Source: Takakia lepidozioides (taxonomy: Eukaryota > Streptophyta > Takakiopsida > Takakiales > Takakiaceae). Taken from it: DNA of 64,000 bases. The stretch is taken from NCBI GenBank assembly GCA_030704615.1, contig CM060733.1:57474001-57538000 (forward strand). Direction: 5' to 3'. The notes under the pieces are model-generated. The model saw nothing but the letters and a program-made list of their open reading frames with translations, made no database searches and was not told the DNA's origin. A program made the position numbers and the translations under genes. Shown here one piece after another: positions 1 through 10,473 of the stretch; position 1 is the stretch's first letter, and each line of letters opens with the position of its first letter.

Positions 1-466
1 CTTCTCTATCCATCGTGTAAGGGGGAGTGAGCAGTTTCAGAATAGCTGGAAGGATAGGCGGTGTGTTTCCCAGCTTGCCTAAGCTGGTGTGTACCTTTTT
101 GGCCTTTTGCAATTTACATGCATTGTTACTTGCAATTCGTGTGTGTAGTCTTGTGTCACATGTCAGTCTTTGGTATTAGTATGGTTTGCTTCAGCATGAG
201 TGTCAGGAGAAAGCTTATATTCTTTTAAGCACCCAACGGCAGACACCATGTTTCTGCGATTCTATCAATCAAACCTTGGAAATGACACTCCTTGACCCTC
301 CACTGACTGAATTGCAGATTTGCACTGAGGAATTTTGAAATTTATAAGCGAAGCTGAATTTAAGCTGAATTTCTAGATCACACCTCCCTTTTGCGGCAGT
401 CGGCAGAGCCTTTGGCCGTTTGCGACTTGTTCCTTTGTGTAAAGAAGTTGGAATTTGTGGATTCCC
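1..466. other. No gene seen; 3' flank of the BAHD pseudogene
   Basis: I see no supported gene here. The stretch lies downstream of the stop codon of the minus-strand BAHD pseudogene. A segment at about 363-440 resembles a segment at about 54516-54590 (see findings). Confidence 0.4.
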
Positions 467-941
467 CTATATGAGTGTGACATCGGTGATGGATGACACA
501 CAAGAGATGAAGTCTGCATCTTCCTGCAGTCTCTTTGCAACATCGTGAGGCAGTTTCAAGACTATTTTTATTGTACCATCCTTGTGTTGCGGTGTGAAAT
601 GGATCAGATAACACAGATCCTTCTCGGTAAAAATATGATTGTTGAGAAAAGCCGTGCTACATCTGAAGTTGAATTGTTCAAGACCTGGGAATCGAATCGA
701 CGTAGCTGTCTTCACATCAGTAGAAGGTCTGGAAGTACGAGCAAAGATTCATTTTATTTTATTTTTCTCCATCATGGTGAATAAAGACTCGATGTGTTGA
801 GGGGTCATATCTGCAATCGTCTTGTGCAGCAGGTTTGTACCATATGATATTTTATTTCCCAAAAGCTCTTTCACGGTGCTGACTGCCACCGCGTCAAGAA
901 TTGCATTTCCAAAATAATTGTGAGGGAGCTCTGGCCACCGT
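467..941 (-). pseudogene. BAHD acyltransferase pseudogene, C-terminal part
   Basis: Reading the minus strand from 941, the translation has the C-terminal half typical of plant BAHD acyl-CoA-dependent acyltransferases: the LPHNYFGNAI segment, then a SYGTNLLHKTI helix. An in-frame TGA follows at about 748, then the same frame continues with a TSIRFPGLE segment to a stop at 467. The conserved DFGWG motif should follow that segment, but the position reads QFNFR. The gene is cut at 941 by the copia element and resumes at 13691, so the two parts were one exon before insertion. Family members acylate alcohols or amines with CoA thioesters in the cytosol. The stops, the lost DFGWG and the insertion make this copy non-functional. 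The exact substrate class cannot be told. Confidence 0.7.
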
Positions 942-1182
942 TGTTGGAAGTAATTAAACATATCTAGAAGACTAAGAGTCTTGAAGGCCAAAGGTTTAGA
1001 AGTCTAAGAGACTATCTTGTTTAACTCACCTTTGGAAGGTGAATGGCTAGAAGGTGGATGGTCACCATAGTGGAAGTGGAAGTGACCAAGTAGGATTTCC
1101 TAGAGACCTTCTTGTACAAGCTCGGGGGTGAAGCCACTAGTCTAAGTGTAAAAGTATGATGGTGGCTTCTATAGTTGGGAGG
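942..1182 (+). repeat. Copia 5' LTR, first part
   Basis: This matches 13379-13617 of the 3' LTR with scattered substitutions. It ends in GTTGGGAGG, the sequence duplicated when the MULE inserted, and the LTR continues at 9067. Confidence 0.9.
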
Positions 1183-1260
1183 AGGTTAGCTATTTCATGA
1201 GCATGAGCGGCATGAGCAGAGTAGTAAGACAATCGGTTTTCATGAGCAGAAGTACAAATT
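1183..1260. repeat. MULE left terminal inverted repeat with CATGAGC iterations
   Basis: The end reads AGGTTAGCTATTTCATGAGC and is followed by further CATGAGC copies. The right end, read on the minus strand, starts GGGGGCTGCTATTTCATGAG. The order of CATGAGC and GGCATGAGC units is inverted between the two ends. Confidence 0.75.
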
Positions 1261-1404
1261 TCGAAAATAAAAAACAATAAAAACATTAATTTAATGCAAT
1301 GTGTCAGGAAAAACAAATATATTATTCGGCCCCTTGAAGGGAAAATTGTAGTTTTGACAATTGTGCTCATGATATTTCATCTTCCGCTCATGCCAATTCC
1401 CAGC

Positions 1405-1860
1405 GACATGTGCAAATATGGCGCCGAATTTCGCGGTAATAGGGTCCGTAACCTGAAAAAACGGCGACGTATTTCGCGGTAATAGGTCTCTTTGGCGAAA
1501 AATGGTGCCGAATTCCGCGGCTATAGGTCCCCTCATGACAGGTAATTCGGCGCCATTTTTCCAATGCATGTTCGGACTTAGCCAGTTTTCGGCGCAAAAT
1601 AGGGAAATTCGGCGCCATTTTTCCAGACACTGTACCAGTGCATGTTGGGACTTAGCCAGTTTTTGGCCCAAAAAAGAGAAATTCGGCGCCATTTTCCAGA
1701 CACGATACCAGTGCATGTTGGGACTTAGCCAGTTTTTGGCCCAAAAAAGAGAAATTTGGCGCCATTTTCCCAGACATAGGTACCAGTGCATGTTGGGACT
1801 TAGCCAGTTTTCGGCCCCAAAAAGAGAAATTCGGCGCCATTTTTCCAGAAATGGCCCCAC
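1405..1860. repeat. Subterminal tandem repeats with TTCGGCGCC half-sites
   Basis: At least four units of about 74 bp lie at roughly 1563-1855, each with GTGCATGTTGGGACTTAGCC and AAATTCGGCGCCATTTT. The CAGTGCATG landmark falls at 1636, 1709 and 1784. Three related GGCGCCGAATTTCGCGG-type copies precede them. The TTCGGCGCC core is shared with the palindrome array between the two MULE genes. No coding function is supported. Confidence 0.85.
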
Positions 1861-2002
1861 AACTGCTTCTGTTGGATCTCAGTTTGAATGGAATATTGCC
1901 TCATTCCAGGAGTTTTGGGGTGCATTTCATTACACTGCAAAAAAAAATCTGATACAGCAAAATGCAATTGAAACTATCCATATGGAGGATTCCTTTGCCC
2001 CA

Positions 2003-3427
2003 TCAATGATTTCTGGAATCCCTAAGGAGGAGTTTGTGCAGCTCGTTCACGCTCAACGCCGGTGCATGAATAAAGTCATCAATAGTCACGTTCATCCTTA
2101 ACCTCTTCAGGTAAATGTAATACAGATGCTTGCATGGATAATACTTCGAATCCTTCTTTGCTTCCATCAACGAGAAGTCCGTACAATTGCAAGTCGGCTC
2201 CACTCCAATCGTAATCGTGTATACATCGTCACGTACAGCCGAGCCGGCCGTTGCCATCCGATACACATGCCCAAGGCCGGGTGGGGGTACGTCCACGGAG
2301 CTCTGAATAGTGCAAGCCATCCCAAGAGCATTGGCAATCCGAGTCTCATTCAACTTGTTGGGAGGGTGTCGTCTCTTCACTCTTCCGAATCGCATTGTGG
2401 GATGTGCAGAATTGTCCAATCCGTCTCTACTGGACCGAGCAGTCTGCAATGGCTGGGTCTGAGGAACCGGAAATGCGTGGGCCGGGATGTCTGTGCGTTG
2501 CACCATTCGAAATCCTGCTGCAGATAGAGCATCCGCCTCATTCTGAGAGAGGCTGCAACCCGGTGCAACAGGCCAGACGCCCGGAGGCTCCGGCATTCCC
2601 TGAATCCCATACTTGGGCTTGCCAAATACACAGGTCATTATGTCGTGCCTACAGAACCAAAATGTCTGCGTTGTGGCGTGAGCAAATGTGGGAGTCAAAA
2701 ATCTGCCGCTGAAACAAGGTGCAGGTACAGCACCATGTGGGTTCTTCCGAATCATCTCACCACAGCGTGCTCTCATATCCACCCGGATGGCGCAGCACTT
2801 CCCTCGAAATGCCGACAATGTCCTCGCAATTCTCCACTGTGACTCCGACACTCTTGTCTCCACAATGGGAATGTTGTACTGCTTTACTACAGATGGCTCG
2901 TTATGTTGTCGGGGCACGCGCCCTGTGCTCAAAGGAGATGGCGATCTTGAACGTGGAGGACTTGCGGTGCTCGACGAGACCTCCTCGGGCAACATCACCA
3001 GACCACGAGGGAGCGTGCGAATATTCTTGTCAGCTCGCCATGAATCCTCTTCTCCGCCAGGTGCCTCGTCAAGTCTTCGTCTCACTGGACGGGTATGAAC
3101 ATCTCCTTCCAAATGTTGGCCTCTTCGCAGCAATGGCGTGTCCCGAAGGCCCTCTCGCAAGGCCGCCGCCCACTTCCGAGGATTCTTCAATCTAGAGGCA
3201 GTCCGCATCAGCATTTCCTGCCTGTCCGGCCCCAAACCCCACTGTTTCCCTTTCAAGAACTCGTTGTACCTGCATTGCCGCATAATTGACCTCACAATGT
3301 CCTCCGTTGTGGCAGTGAGGATGTCCACCAGATGCGCCGCAGAGGAGGCACGTTAGGAAGAGTGCACTGATTCGGCCATGTTTGTCGTGGGCATGTCGGT
3401 GTCGGAGTCGAGACACATTTCCTGCAC
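2003..3427 (-). CDS. MULE transposase, C-terminal exon with SWIM zinc finger
   Basis: The minus-strand reading frame ends at 2003. About 30-60 residues before the end it contains the SWIM signature C-x-C-x(n)-C-x-H (PTCNCTDFSL, then YYPCKHLYYIYLK), the zinc-binding module that follows the catalytic domain in MULE and FAR1-type transposases. It is presumably joined to the catalytic exon through an 81-bp intron (donor GAG|GTGAGT just below 3509, acceptor TGTGCAG at about 3428). A stop near 3355 lies between the acceptor and the long frame, so a frameshift or another splice choice is needed. The middle is Arg, Ser and Pro rich and probably disordered. This copy is likely inactive. Confidence 0.7.
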
Positions 3428-3508
3428 AAGCACATGTTGAGGTTACAAGCAAGTTACAAATATGGCCAAGAATAATATTCAACGGGACGCGAATTCGTGC
3501 AACTCACC

Positions 3509-5594
3509 TCCCGCATATAGTCGCCGAACTGGAGGAAACGATAATGCCACCATGCTAGCCAACTGACCATTGCTCCCTCGTCTGATTTCCTTACAGCACC
3601 TGACGATGTCCACCAAGCCCGTATACATGCAAACTGTGTCTCTGCATCATCCAAGGTGGGAGCGCGCTTCCACGCAATGCACATGGAACGGTGCTCCTCT
3701 CTGAAATCTGGCGCCACGAGCCTGGTTGTGTACTGCGAAAGGCTCTGCAGAAAATGGAACCCACAAGATCTCTCATTGCCTTCCATGGGAACATTGGGGT
3801 CTTGCCCGTACACCCTTCGGATGGCAGCCCAATTTGCTTGTGCGTTGTCCGCCATGAAACCACGGAAATTGGGAGGGGGCAATCTCGCCTTGGCCATCTG
3901 TTCGTTTATTCCCTGCCAAAGAAGCATCTCTGATTGTGTGTCTTCTCCTTTCATCTCACAAATAGCAATTGTCATTAGCATCCTGCAGCGGGTGCCGTAG
4001 ACATGTGCACCCATTGTCACCCACTGGCGATTTGTAATTCGCTTGATATGGTTGAACATGACCCAACTGTTTGACAAGTCCCCACTCGTCATCTTGTCGA
4101 CCAGTTCGACGCCGCTGCCAGGTCCACACGTGGACATTTTGAATACGAAACAACGATCTGCCTCAGTCCCTTGTCTTGGAAACCTACTTCCATGAATGTA
4201 GTCATATCCACATCGTCGCTTCACCTCCAGAAAGGAGTGCATATCCGAGTCACGCCCAATTTTCTGTTTGCATGAGACAATGTGGTTTCGGACATTCGGT
4301 GAACATACGTGGGACACCGACTCCAGCAATGCCTCCATTTCCTTCTCATCGAGAGGAACTCTATCGGAGCCGTCTTCCGACATAATTCTGGCCAATGCCA
4401 TCTTATGGGCGGCTTGGAGCTGTATCTGTTTGGGTTTGGCACCCGGTCTCAACTTAACCTCCTCCTGAACGAGCTGCTCTGCCTCGTGGGCAGTCTCCCG
4501 CGAGTTCCCCCTCGCCAATTTGTGACAATGGGAACCAACGTGTATGCAAGCTCGGGTGAGGTCAGGGAAATGGTGCAACACATAGAACTGCTTGGCATTA
4601 CAAACAGACATGCAGTGTGGTGGTTCTTTGCAATGCGCACACTTAAATGTGGAGTTCGGAACCTTCTCCTGAGCTCGAAATGGTTGATGAGTTGTGCCTG
4701 TCCAATCGGTCTCGTTCCTGTGACCTCTGGATTTAAAGTGGAAGCAAGTTGGGGAGAAACACCGCAACACGCCCGCACAAACAACGTAGCGCACCCGCAC
4801 ACCATCGAGCATCTTCATGCTGGTGGTTTTGGTAACGCACCAAGGATGACCGTCATGTTTTCTATCCATATCTGTCAACATTCCGGACGCCCTCGAGTAG
4901 TCCGCCCGATAACTCAAAGAAGATATTACCGTCGACGTCGTCGGGAAGGCATGTAACCGATTTAATTGCGAACTTGCTGTAGTCCCGCCCGGCCAGCTCC
5001 GACCGGTGTCCCTCCAGGTGAAGCCCTCGTAGAATTTCAAGAATAGATCGAACTGCGGTGCTCGTGCTGGGAATATGACTCCCTCCTCCACTGACGTCCA
5101 TTGAGGACCCAGGACGACCTCGGAACTTCCATGACCTCGTCTAAGTCGGACAGGTTGTGAACAACCCGGTTCTCGCTCGTCTTCATGGATGGGTTCGGCT
5201 CTGGATTTACTTCGTTGCAGACTTCTCTCTTTGAGGTAGCCACTCTCTGATTCGCGGATTGTTTCGTGGAAGGCGCCAGGATAGAAGGTGCATTTGGCGG
5301 GCAAATGAAGTCCCCAACAGCCCTGTATATGACGCTGTCCGATGGTGGAACTCGCCATTCCCTGCCATCGCCGAAATCATCGTGGAGCACAACAATACTC
5401 TCGACAACAAGGCCGTTTGAGTCCTTCCTTTCCTCCTCCAAAAAAACCAACCCCGGTTTCAGGTGGTATCGAACGCACAGATATTTCTCCATCACCCGGC
5501 CAATGCCCCCTCTACACGGAAATGAAGCTCTATGCTCGTGAGGAGGGCAATACACTGTAGCGCTCGGGTTTTCCGCCATGGGAGATGTGCACAC
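3509..5594 (-). CDS. MULE transposase, catalytic part
   Basis: The minus-strand frame from about 5110 to 3509 carries the MULE catalytic domain. WVTMGAHVYGTRCRMLMTIA is the strand region with variable outer residues, FMADNAQANWAAI supplies a catalytic-type Asp, and RSCGFHFLQSL is the C/H segment that follows it in MULE transposases. Upstream is a Cys- and His-rich region (CAHCKEPPHCMSVC), perhaps a DNA-binding zinc finger. The N-terminal 150 or so residues (5594 to about 5110) are in another frame, so one frameshift near 5110-5120 separates them. The enzyme would bind the element ends and cut and paste the DNA in the nucleus. Catalytic residues were assigned by motif resemblance only. Confidence 0.72.
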
Positions 5595-5714
5595 AAGACT
5601 GCCAGGATGGCGTGCGGGGAAGCTCCCTGGTAGAAGGGGGATGCAGCGATGGGAAGGAATGCGGTGCCGATTTGTCTGAGCGACGAAGCCTGATCCAAAT
5701 CCAGGGAGCCAACT

Positions 5715-6637
5715 ATCTCAAAAATCCACAGTCAGAGTGTTAATGAACCTTGTCTCCGGAATGCGGCCCCTGGTCTTTGAGCAATAACTGCCAACAGTAT
5801 GCAGTCAGAAAGTGGGGGGCCGTCCGGATGATGTCGGCTGAAGGGGAGAAGTCGGCACCGTGCCGTCACATTACTACCCCCGAATAGAAATTCGGCACCC
5901 AATATCCAATAGGGGCCGCACGGATGAAGTCGTCTGGGGCAGAGATGCCGGCACCTGTCCGACAGAAAACATCCCCCGGATGGAATTTCAGTGCCGAATT
6001 TCCATTCGGATCCACCCAAAGGAAGTCTTGTCGGGGGGTCAGGCCGAAAACTGGCCGACATAAAAACCTCCGCGGATGGAAAAACGGCGCCGAATTTCCA
6101 TCCGAGGCCTTTCGGATGCAGTCGGCTCGGGGGAAAGGCCGCCATCTGGCCCTCACATTACAACCCCCGGACGGAAATTCGGCACCGAATATACAACAGG
6201 GGAAGCCCGGACGAAGTCGCCTCGGGCGCAGAGGCCGGCGCGTGTGCGACAGTGAATATCCCCTGGATGGAGATTCGGCGCCGAATTTCCATCCGGGCCC
6301 CCCCCAAAGGAAGTCCTGTTGGGGGATCAGGCCGAAAACTGGCCGACATAAAAACCTCCGCGGATGGAAAAACGGCGCCGAATTTCCATCCGAGGCCTTT
6401 CGGATGCAGTCGGCTCGGGGGAAAGGCCGCCATCTGGCCCTGACATTACAACCCCCGGACGGAAATTCGGCACCGAATATACAACAGGGGAAGCCCGGAT
6501 GAAGTCGCCTCGAGCGCAGAGGCCGGCGTGTGTGCGACAGTGAATATCCCCTGGATGGAGATTCGGCGCCGAATTTCCATCCGGGCCCCCCCAAAGGAAG
6601 TCCTGTCGGGGGGTCAGGCCGAAAACTGGTCGGCTCC
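5715..6637. promoter_or_regulatory. Intergenic palindrome array between divergent MULE genes
   Basis: Eight copies of a TTCGGCGCCGAA-type palindrome, often framed by GGATGGA and TCCATCC, occur with cores at about 5893, 5991, 6085, 6180, 6276, 6373, 6468 and 6564, a spacing of 94-98 bp. Three units form a higher-order repeat of about 288 bp, shown by GCCGAAAACT at 6043, 6331 and 6618. The array lies exactly between the divergent starts of the transposase and the cargo gene, which suggests a bidirectional promoter or transposase-binding region. The GGCGCC core resembles E2F sites, but that is inference. Confidence 0.7.
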
Positions 6638-8844
6638 ATGTACACTGACGATATTGTGAAGGAGTGGCGTCTGGAACATTTGCGTGATTGCCCTTGGTAT
6701 GTGGACCTTCCGCCCGGCTCGCTCGACCCATCCGAGTTTCAATTGAAGCTGGATGCTGAATTCCGACGAAGCCGGGCTCCGCTGCCTCTGTTGGGTGCAA
6801 AAGAGGCAAAAGCACTTGCGAACTCCAGGAAAGCGGCAGAGCTTGCTCAGGCAGGAATTCAGGAGAAATTGCATGAGAAGAGTAAAGGCCAAAGGAAAAG
6901 GACAAAGAAACAGGTGAGTGCAGGAGGGGACCCAAGAGAGTGACTCGGACGACGACTTTGTTCAAGGTCCTGCGACTGCTGTTGCTCCTACCCAGTCACC
7001 GGTCGTCCAGGTTCCCAAGTCAGTTCGGAGTGGGACTGGCTCTGCCAAGAAGTTGGCATTTGAGGGCGAGCCTACACGGCGGTGACGTTTACGCACAGGC
7101 CAAAGCTAGAACCTCCAACCATCATCCAATGCGTCAATGAGAGCTTCCTTGACGCTCTCGCTGCCAGGGCGAAGAAGGTGGCACACAGCAAGTCTCTGGC
7201 GGAGCAGAAGGGGAAAGCCAAGAAGAGGGCTGGCGGTACAGAGCCTAAAGACACCCCTGGTTTTGAAGCCATGATGGAATTCTTCACGGCTGTGAGCACG
7301 GATTGCAAGAGCACTCGGGGGGGGGTTGAGGTGGAGAGAGCTTGCGACATGATTCTCCTCGACATTCCAGATGGGGAGCTGCTGGAGGGCCTGGATGGTG
7401 TGCCCACCTGGAACAGGTTTACTGAGGACTACTGGAAAGCCGGGTTTGGGCTGGCGGGGATGCTTCTGGATGACGGTGGATGTGTGGTTGTCCTTGCCAC
7501 GAGAGGGAAGACCACAAAGAATGTGGTGGCAAGGTGGACACCAAAAAGTGTCACCCCGGTCCTCCTCAGAAAATGGTTCTGCATCAGTACACAGGGGTTG
7601 CGAACAGAGGGCCAAAGTGTAAGTTATCAATCTATTGCATTCACTTCATATTGTGGTGTATGTTAAGTAGACCCTGGAGTTGATCCCTTCTTTGTTGGAT
7701 GTGTAGACATTGGTGTTTGAGGCATATTGCTTTGTGAAGAGAGGGTCTACGTTCAAATTCCGCAACGACGGTCGTCTTGTTGATGCCGCTGTGGACCCTG
7801 TAACCTACGATGTCCTCTACAACTATGTGCCCCACTCCAGTATGCCAAAGGACACAAAGACAGGCAAACCGTGGCGGTACAGCCGGACCCGGAGACCTGC
7901 TTTCATCCAAACCCTCATGGAGACGTGCTCGGATGTCCAAGGGCGGATTCTGGACCTCACATGCGGCACGGGTAAGCCTTCACGTGCTCAGTTTGTCCCC
8001 TGGCCCGATTGCAATTGCATGCCGCAAGCTATTAACCGCCCGCTTTGTTCCTCAGGTGCTTCAATGTGGGCAGGGACGTTGTCCGACAGGCATGTGTTCG
8101 CCTTCAAGCCAGATACTGCCCTCCACAACTCAGAACTTGCAGCGGCTGAACGTCTGCCGAAAGAGGAAGAGGCATCCTCGGAGGATGAGGAAAAATCCGA
8201 GAAGGAGCAGGGGGAGGAAGTTGGGATCGAGGCCGAGGAGCCCCCGGTTTACGAGTGAGTGGTGGCATTGTAAGTTGCCTCCAGATTTTGTGAGGCACCT
8301 CCCTCCATTCTCTTATTTCATTGAAAACCCTTTCTGGTTGTGCTGGTATTGACATTCTTGAAGTGAATTTGTTCTTACTGTAGGATGCCAAGTACTGCCG
8401 GAGGGATGTCTACACCGGAGTTCATGGGCAGGAGGAACGTGCCTTTTTTTGCCAGGGGGGGATTTCATGCCTAGTCCAGAAAGGGAGTACATCCTTCCTA
8501 CTTATGCTGCCCGGCTTGCTTCGGTGTCCATTAGGAGGTGTTCCGAACCTAGTCGTGTACAGCAGATTTTAGACGAGGCAAGCCTCAAGAAAATGAAGAT
8601 GAGGGAGGAGGCAGCAGCTATTAGAGCCCGTCGGGCTCATAGATTTGTCTTGGATTCTGCTGAGAAAAGTGGGGGAGAAGACGCAGAAGATTCCCAGGAG
8701 GTGAGGTGGACAGTCCCCCGAGGAGAGGACGGGATTTTTGAGAGGCATAGTGGAACTGATGCATCACAGAGCTCGGAGGATGAGGGGGATGAGGGGGATG
8801 AGGAAGAAGGTGGGGCAAGTTCCTCGGAGGGTGTAGGAGAGTAG
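6638..8844 (+). CDS. MULE cargo gene resembling a permuted (beta-class) DNA amino-methyltransferase
   Basis: Exon 1 is 6638-6913 or longer, basic and alpha-helical, with an acidic stretch (SDSDDDF) after a one-base shift at a G run. Exon 2 is about 7083-7618. It holds CDMILLDIPDG then WNRFTEDYWKAGFGLAGMLL and GGCVVVLA, matching the layout of motif IV (normally DPPY-like) plus the following strand. Exon 3 (7707-7970) and exon 4 (from 8055) join RRPAFIQTLME to GRILDLTCGTGASMWAG, matching motifs X and I (AdoMet-binding loop). The order IV, X, I is that of beta-class N6-adenine/N4-cytosine methyltransferases. A Glu/Ser-rich tail follows, and a last exon from 8385 ends in an acidic tail after another G-run shift. 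The catalytic motif reads LDIPD instead of (D/N/S)PP(Y/F/W), so catalysis is doubtful. Confidence 0.5.
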
Positions 8845-8999
8845 TGCCCATTCCGGCTATGACAGTTAGAACACACTTGTATAGACGTGGCTTGCCACAG
8901 AATTTGCAATAAAATGTTGCATTTCAAGTCCACTCGTGCCACATTCCAACTTCACATGACCCAATTTCCGTGCCTCCTAACCCTATTTCCGTGGACTCA

Positions 9000-9066
9000 C
9001 AATGGTCTGCTCATGCTTTTTTTTTTTTCCGCTCATGCTCATGCCGCTCATGAAATAGCAGCCCCC
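9000..9066. repeat. MULE right terminal inverted repeat
   Basis: It ends CTCATGAAATAGCAGCCCCC at 9066, preceded by repeated GCTCATG units and an 11-T run. It is the inverted counterpart of 1183-1260. Confidence 0.75.
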
Positions 9067-9154
9067 GTTGGGAGGAGAGCTTTAGTTTTAGTTTTAGTCT
9101 AAGACTTTAGTTCTTGTTCATGTTCTTGCTCAATTCTAACATGGTATCAGAGCC
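9067..9154 (+). repeat. Copia 5' LTR, second part, and primer binding site
   Basis: The LTR resumes after the MULE and ends CTAACA at 9141. It is followed at once by TGGTATCAGAGCC (9142-9154), the usual plant primer binding site for initiator tRNA-Met. Confidence 0.9.
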
Positions 9155-9202
9155 ATTCTTCTCTAGGTGAGAGTTGATAGTTGAGATTGAGAGAACTTGA
9201 TT

Positions 9203-10473
9203 ATGGCTGGAGCATCGTCTTCTAGCAATCCTCCTTCTATGTCTATGACGAGTGCATTAGATGTGAGAATGGAAGATCGATTCAATGGAGCTAACTATCA
9301 AACCTGGAAGTTTAGGATGGAGATGGTCCCCACACCAATTTGGCAGTCCAAACTTTGAGTGACCTCAGCTTGGTGAATCGGCTAGACAAAGATCTATGGG
9401 GAGTGGTTGATGGATCAGTCCCAAGACCTGACACTATTGTTGGCCAAGCCATATGGGATAGAAAAGATCAGAAAGCAAGAGCTAGCATCATCACAAGCTT
9501 GAGAGACAATCTATTGCATCTCATTATAAGTGCTAAGAATGCTAAGGATGTTTGGGACAAGCTAGCAAACATATATGAGACGAAGATGTCACATCGCAAG
9601 TGTATGCGACGCAAAAGTTCTATGAATCCTATGATGGTTTTGTGGTGTCTCTAGCAGGACAAACCAACTTAACTATTGATGTTGTCATAGGACTTCTCCT
9701 TAAGGAGGAAACAAGAAGAAATGTCAAGGTACGTCACAGAGATAGACAGAGCTTTGTTCACAGGCAAGACTGGAGTAGTCTTGAATAGAAGACTCCCTTC
9801 ACATGAGTCTCAGAAGTCCCAGAGGTTTCAGAAACCTCAATCTAGCTCAAAGATCAAAAACGCCAAAATAAGGTGCTTTTATTGCAAGAAACTTGGTCAC
9901 ATGATCAAGGATTGTAGAAAGTGCATTGCAGATGAGCGCAGCAGAGAGGGTCAATGGAACATAACTACTCATCAGAGGAACATTATTCTATTTGTTGTGT
10001 CTCTCTCAGCCACTACTAGACAGAAGCATGTGTGGGATGTTGATTCAGGAGCATCTCAACATATGAGTTCAGAGAGAGAGCATTTCTTATCTTATAGATC
10101 TCTTTCACCTACACAATATGTTCTTTTGGGAGATGATAGCAAACATGCCATTAGTGGGGAAGGTTCAGTCTCTCTTATGCTCAATGAAGTGGAAACCATA
10201 GAGGTGGAAAATGTCCTGCATGTCCCTACTTTAACAAAGAACCTACTATTTGTAAGGCAAATTGTTGCAAAGGGATACAAAGTGGTATTCCAAGATGAGA
10301 GTTGTACTATCAGAGATAGCTCAGGAGTTGTGATAGCAAGAGTTATTCTTGATAATTGCTTGTATAGATTACAACATCATGTCTCTAGTGCTCTTACTAC
10401 TTTTTCACCACAGTTGGGATCTACACCTATCATGTCAGAAACAGAGTTGTGGCATAGAAGGTTAGGTATGTGA
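9203..10473 (+). pseudogene. Copia gag and protease, broken
   Basis: The gag start is ATGGCTGGAGC at 9203, followed by a copia gag segment (DRFNGANYQTWKFRM) that breaks after about 50 codons and continues in other frames. At about 9868-9915 there is a CCHC zinc knuckle (CFYCKKLGHMIKDC). Next comes the protease signature WDVDSGASQHM at about 10033, and the pre-integrase LWHRRLGM at about 10448, where a stop follows. These are the capsid, nucleocapsid and aspartic protease portions. At least three frame breaks are visible. Confidence 0.85.

Larger units (their letters stand above)
1183..9066. mobile_element. Mutator-like DNA transposon (MULE) inserted in the copia LTR
   Basis: Removing this stretch restores the copia LTR exactly. 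GTTGGGAGG is present at 1174-1182 and again at 9067-9075, a 9-bp target duplication, the size made by Mutator-like transposases. The ends are short imperfect inverted repeats containing GCTATTTCATGAGC. The element holds a minus-strand transposase (2003-5594), a divergent plus-strand gene resembling a DNA methyltransferase (6638-8844), a palindrome array between them, and tandem repeats near the left end. Both genes show frameshifts at short G runs, so this copy is decayed or the assembly has homopolymer errors. Confidence 0.85.

Noticed and set aside
1291-2101. Repeat-rich frames of about 190 residues on both strands
   Set aside because: They translate the 74-bp tandem repeats near the MULE end and show no domain.
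5866-6645. Long open frames on both strands through the MULE intergenic region
   Set aside because: They are translations of the palindrome array and repeat with its period; repeats whose length is a multiple of three keep frames open without being coding.
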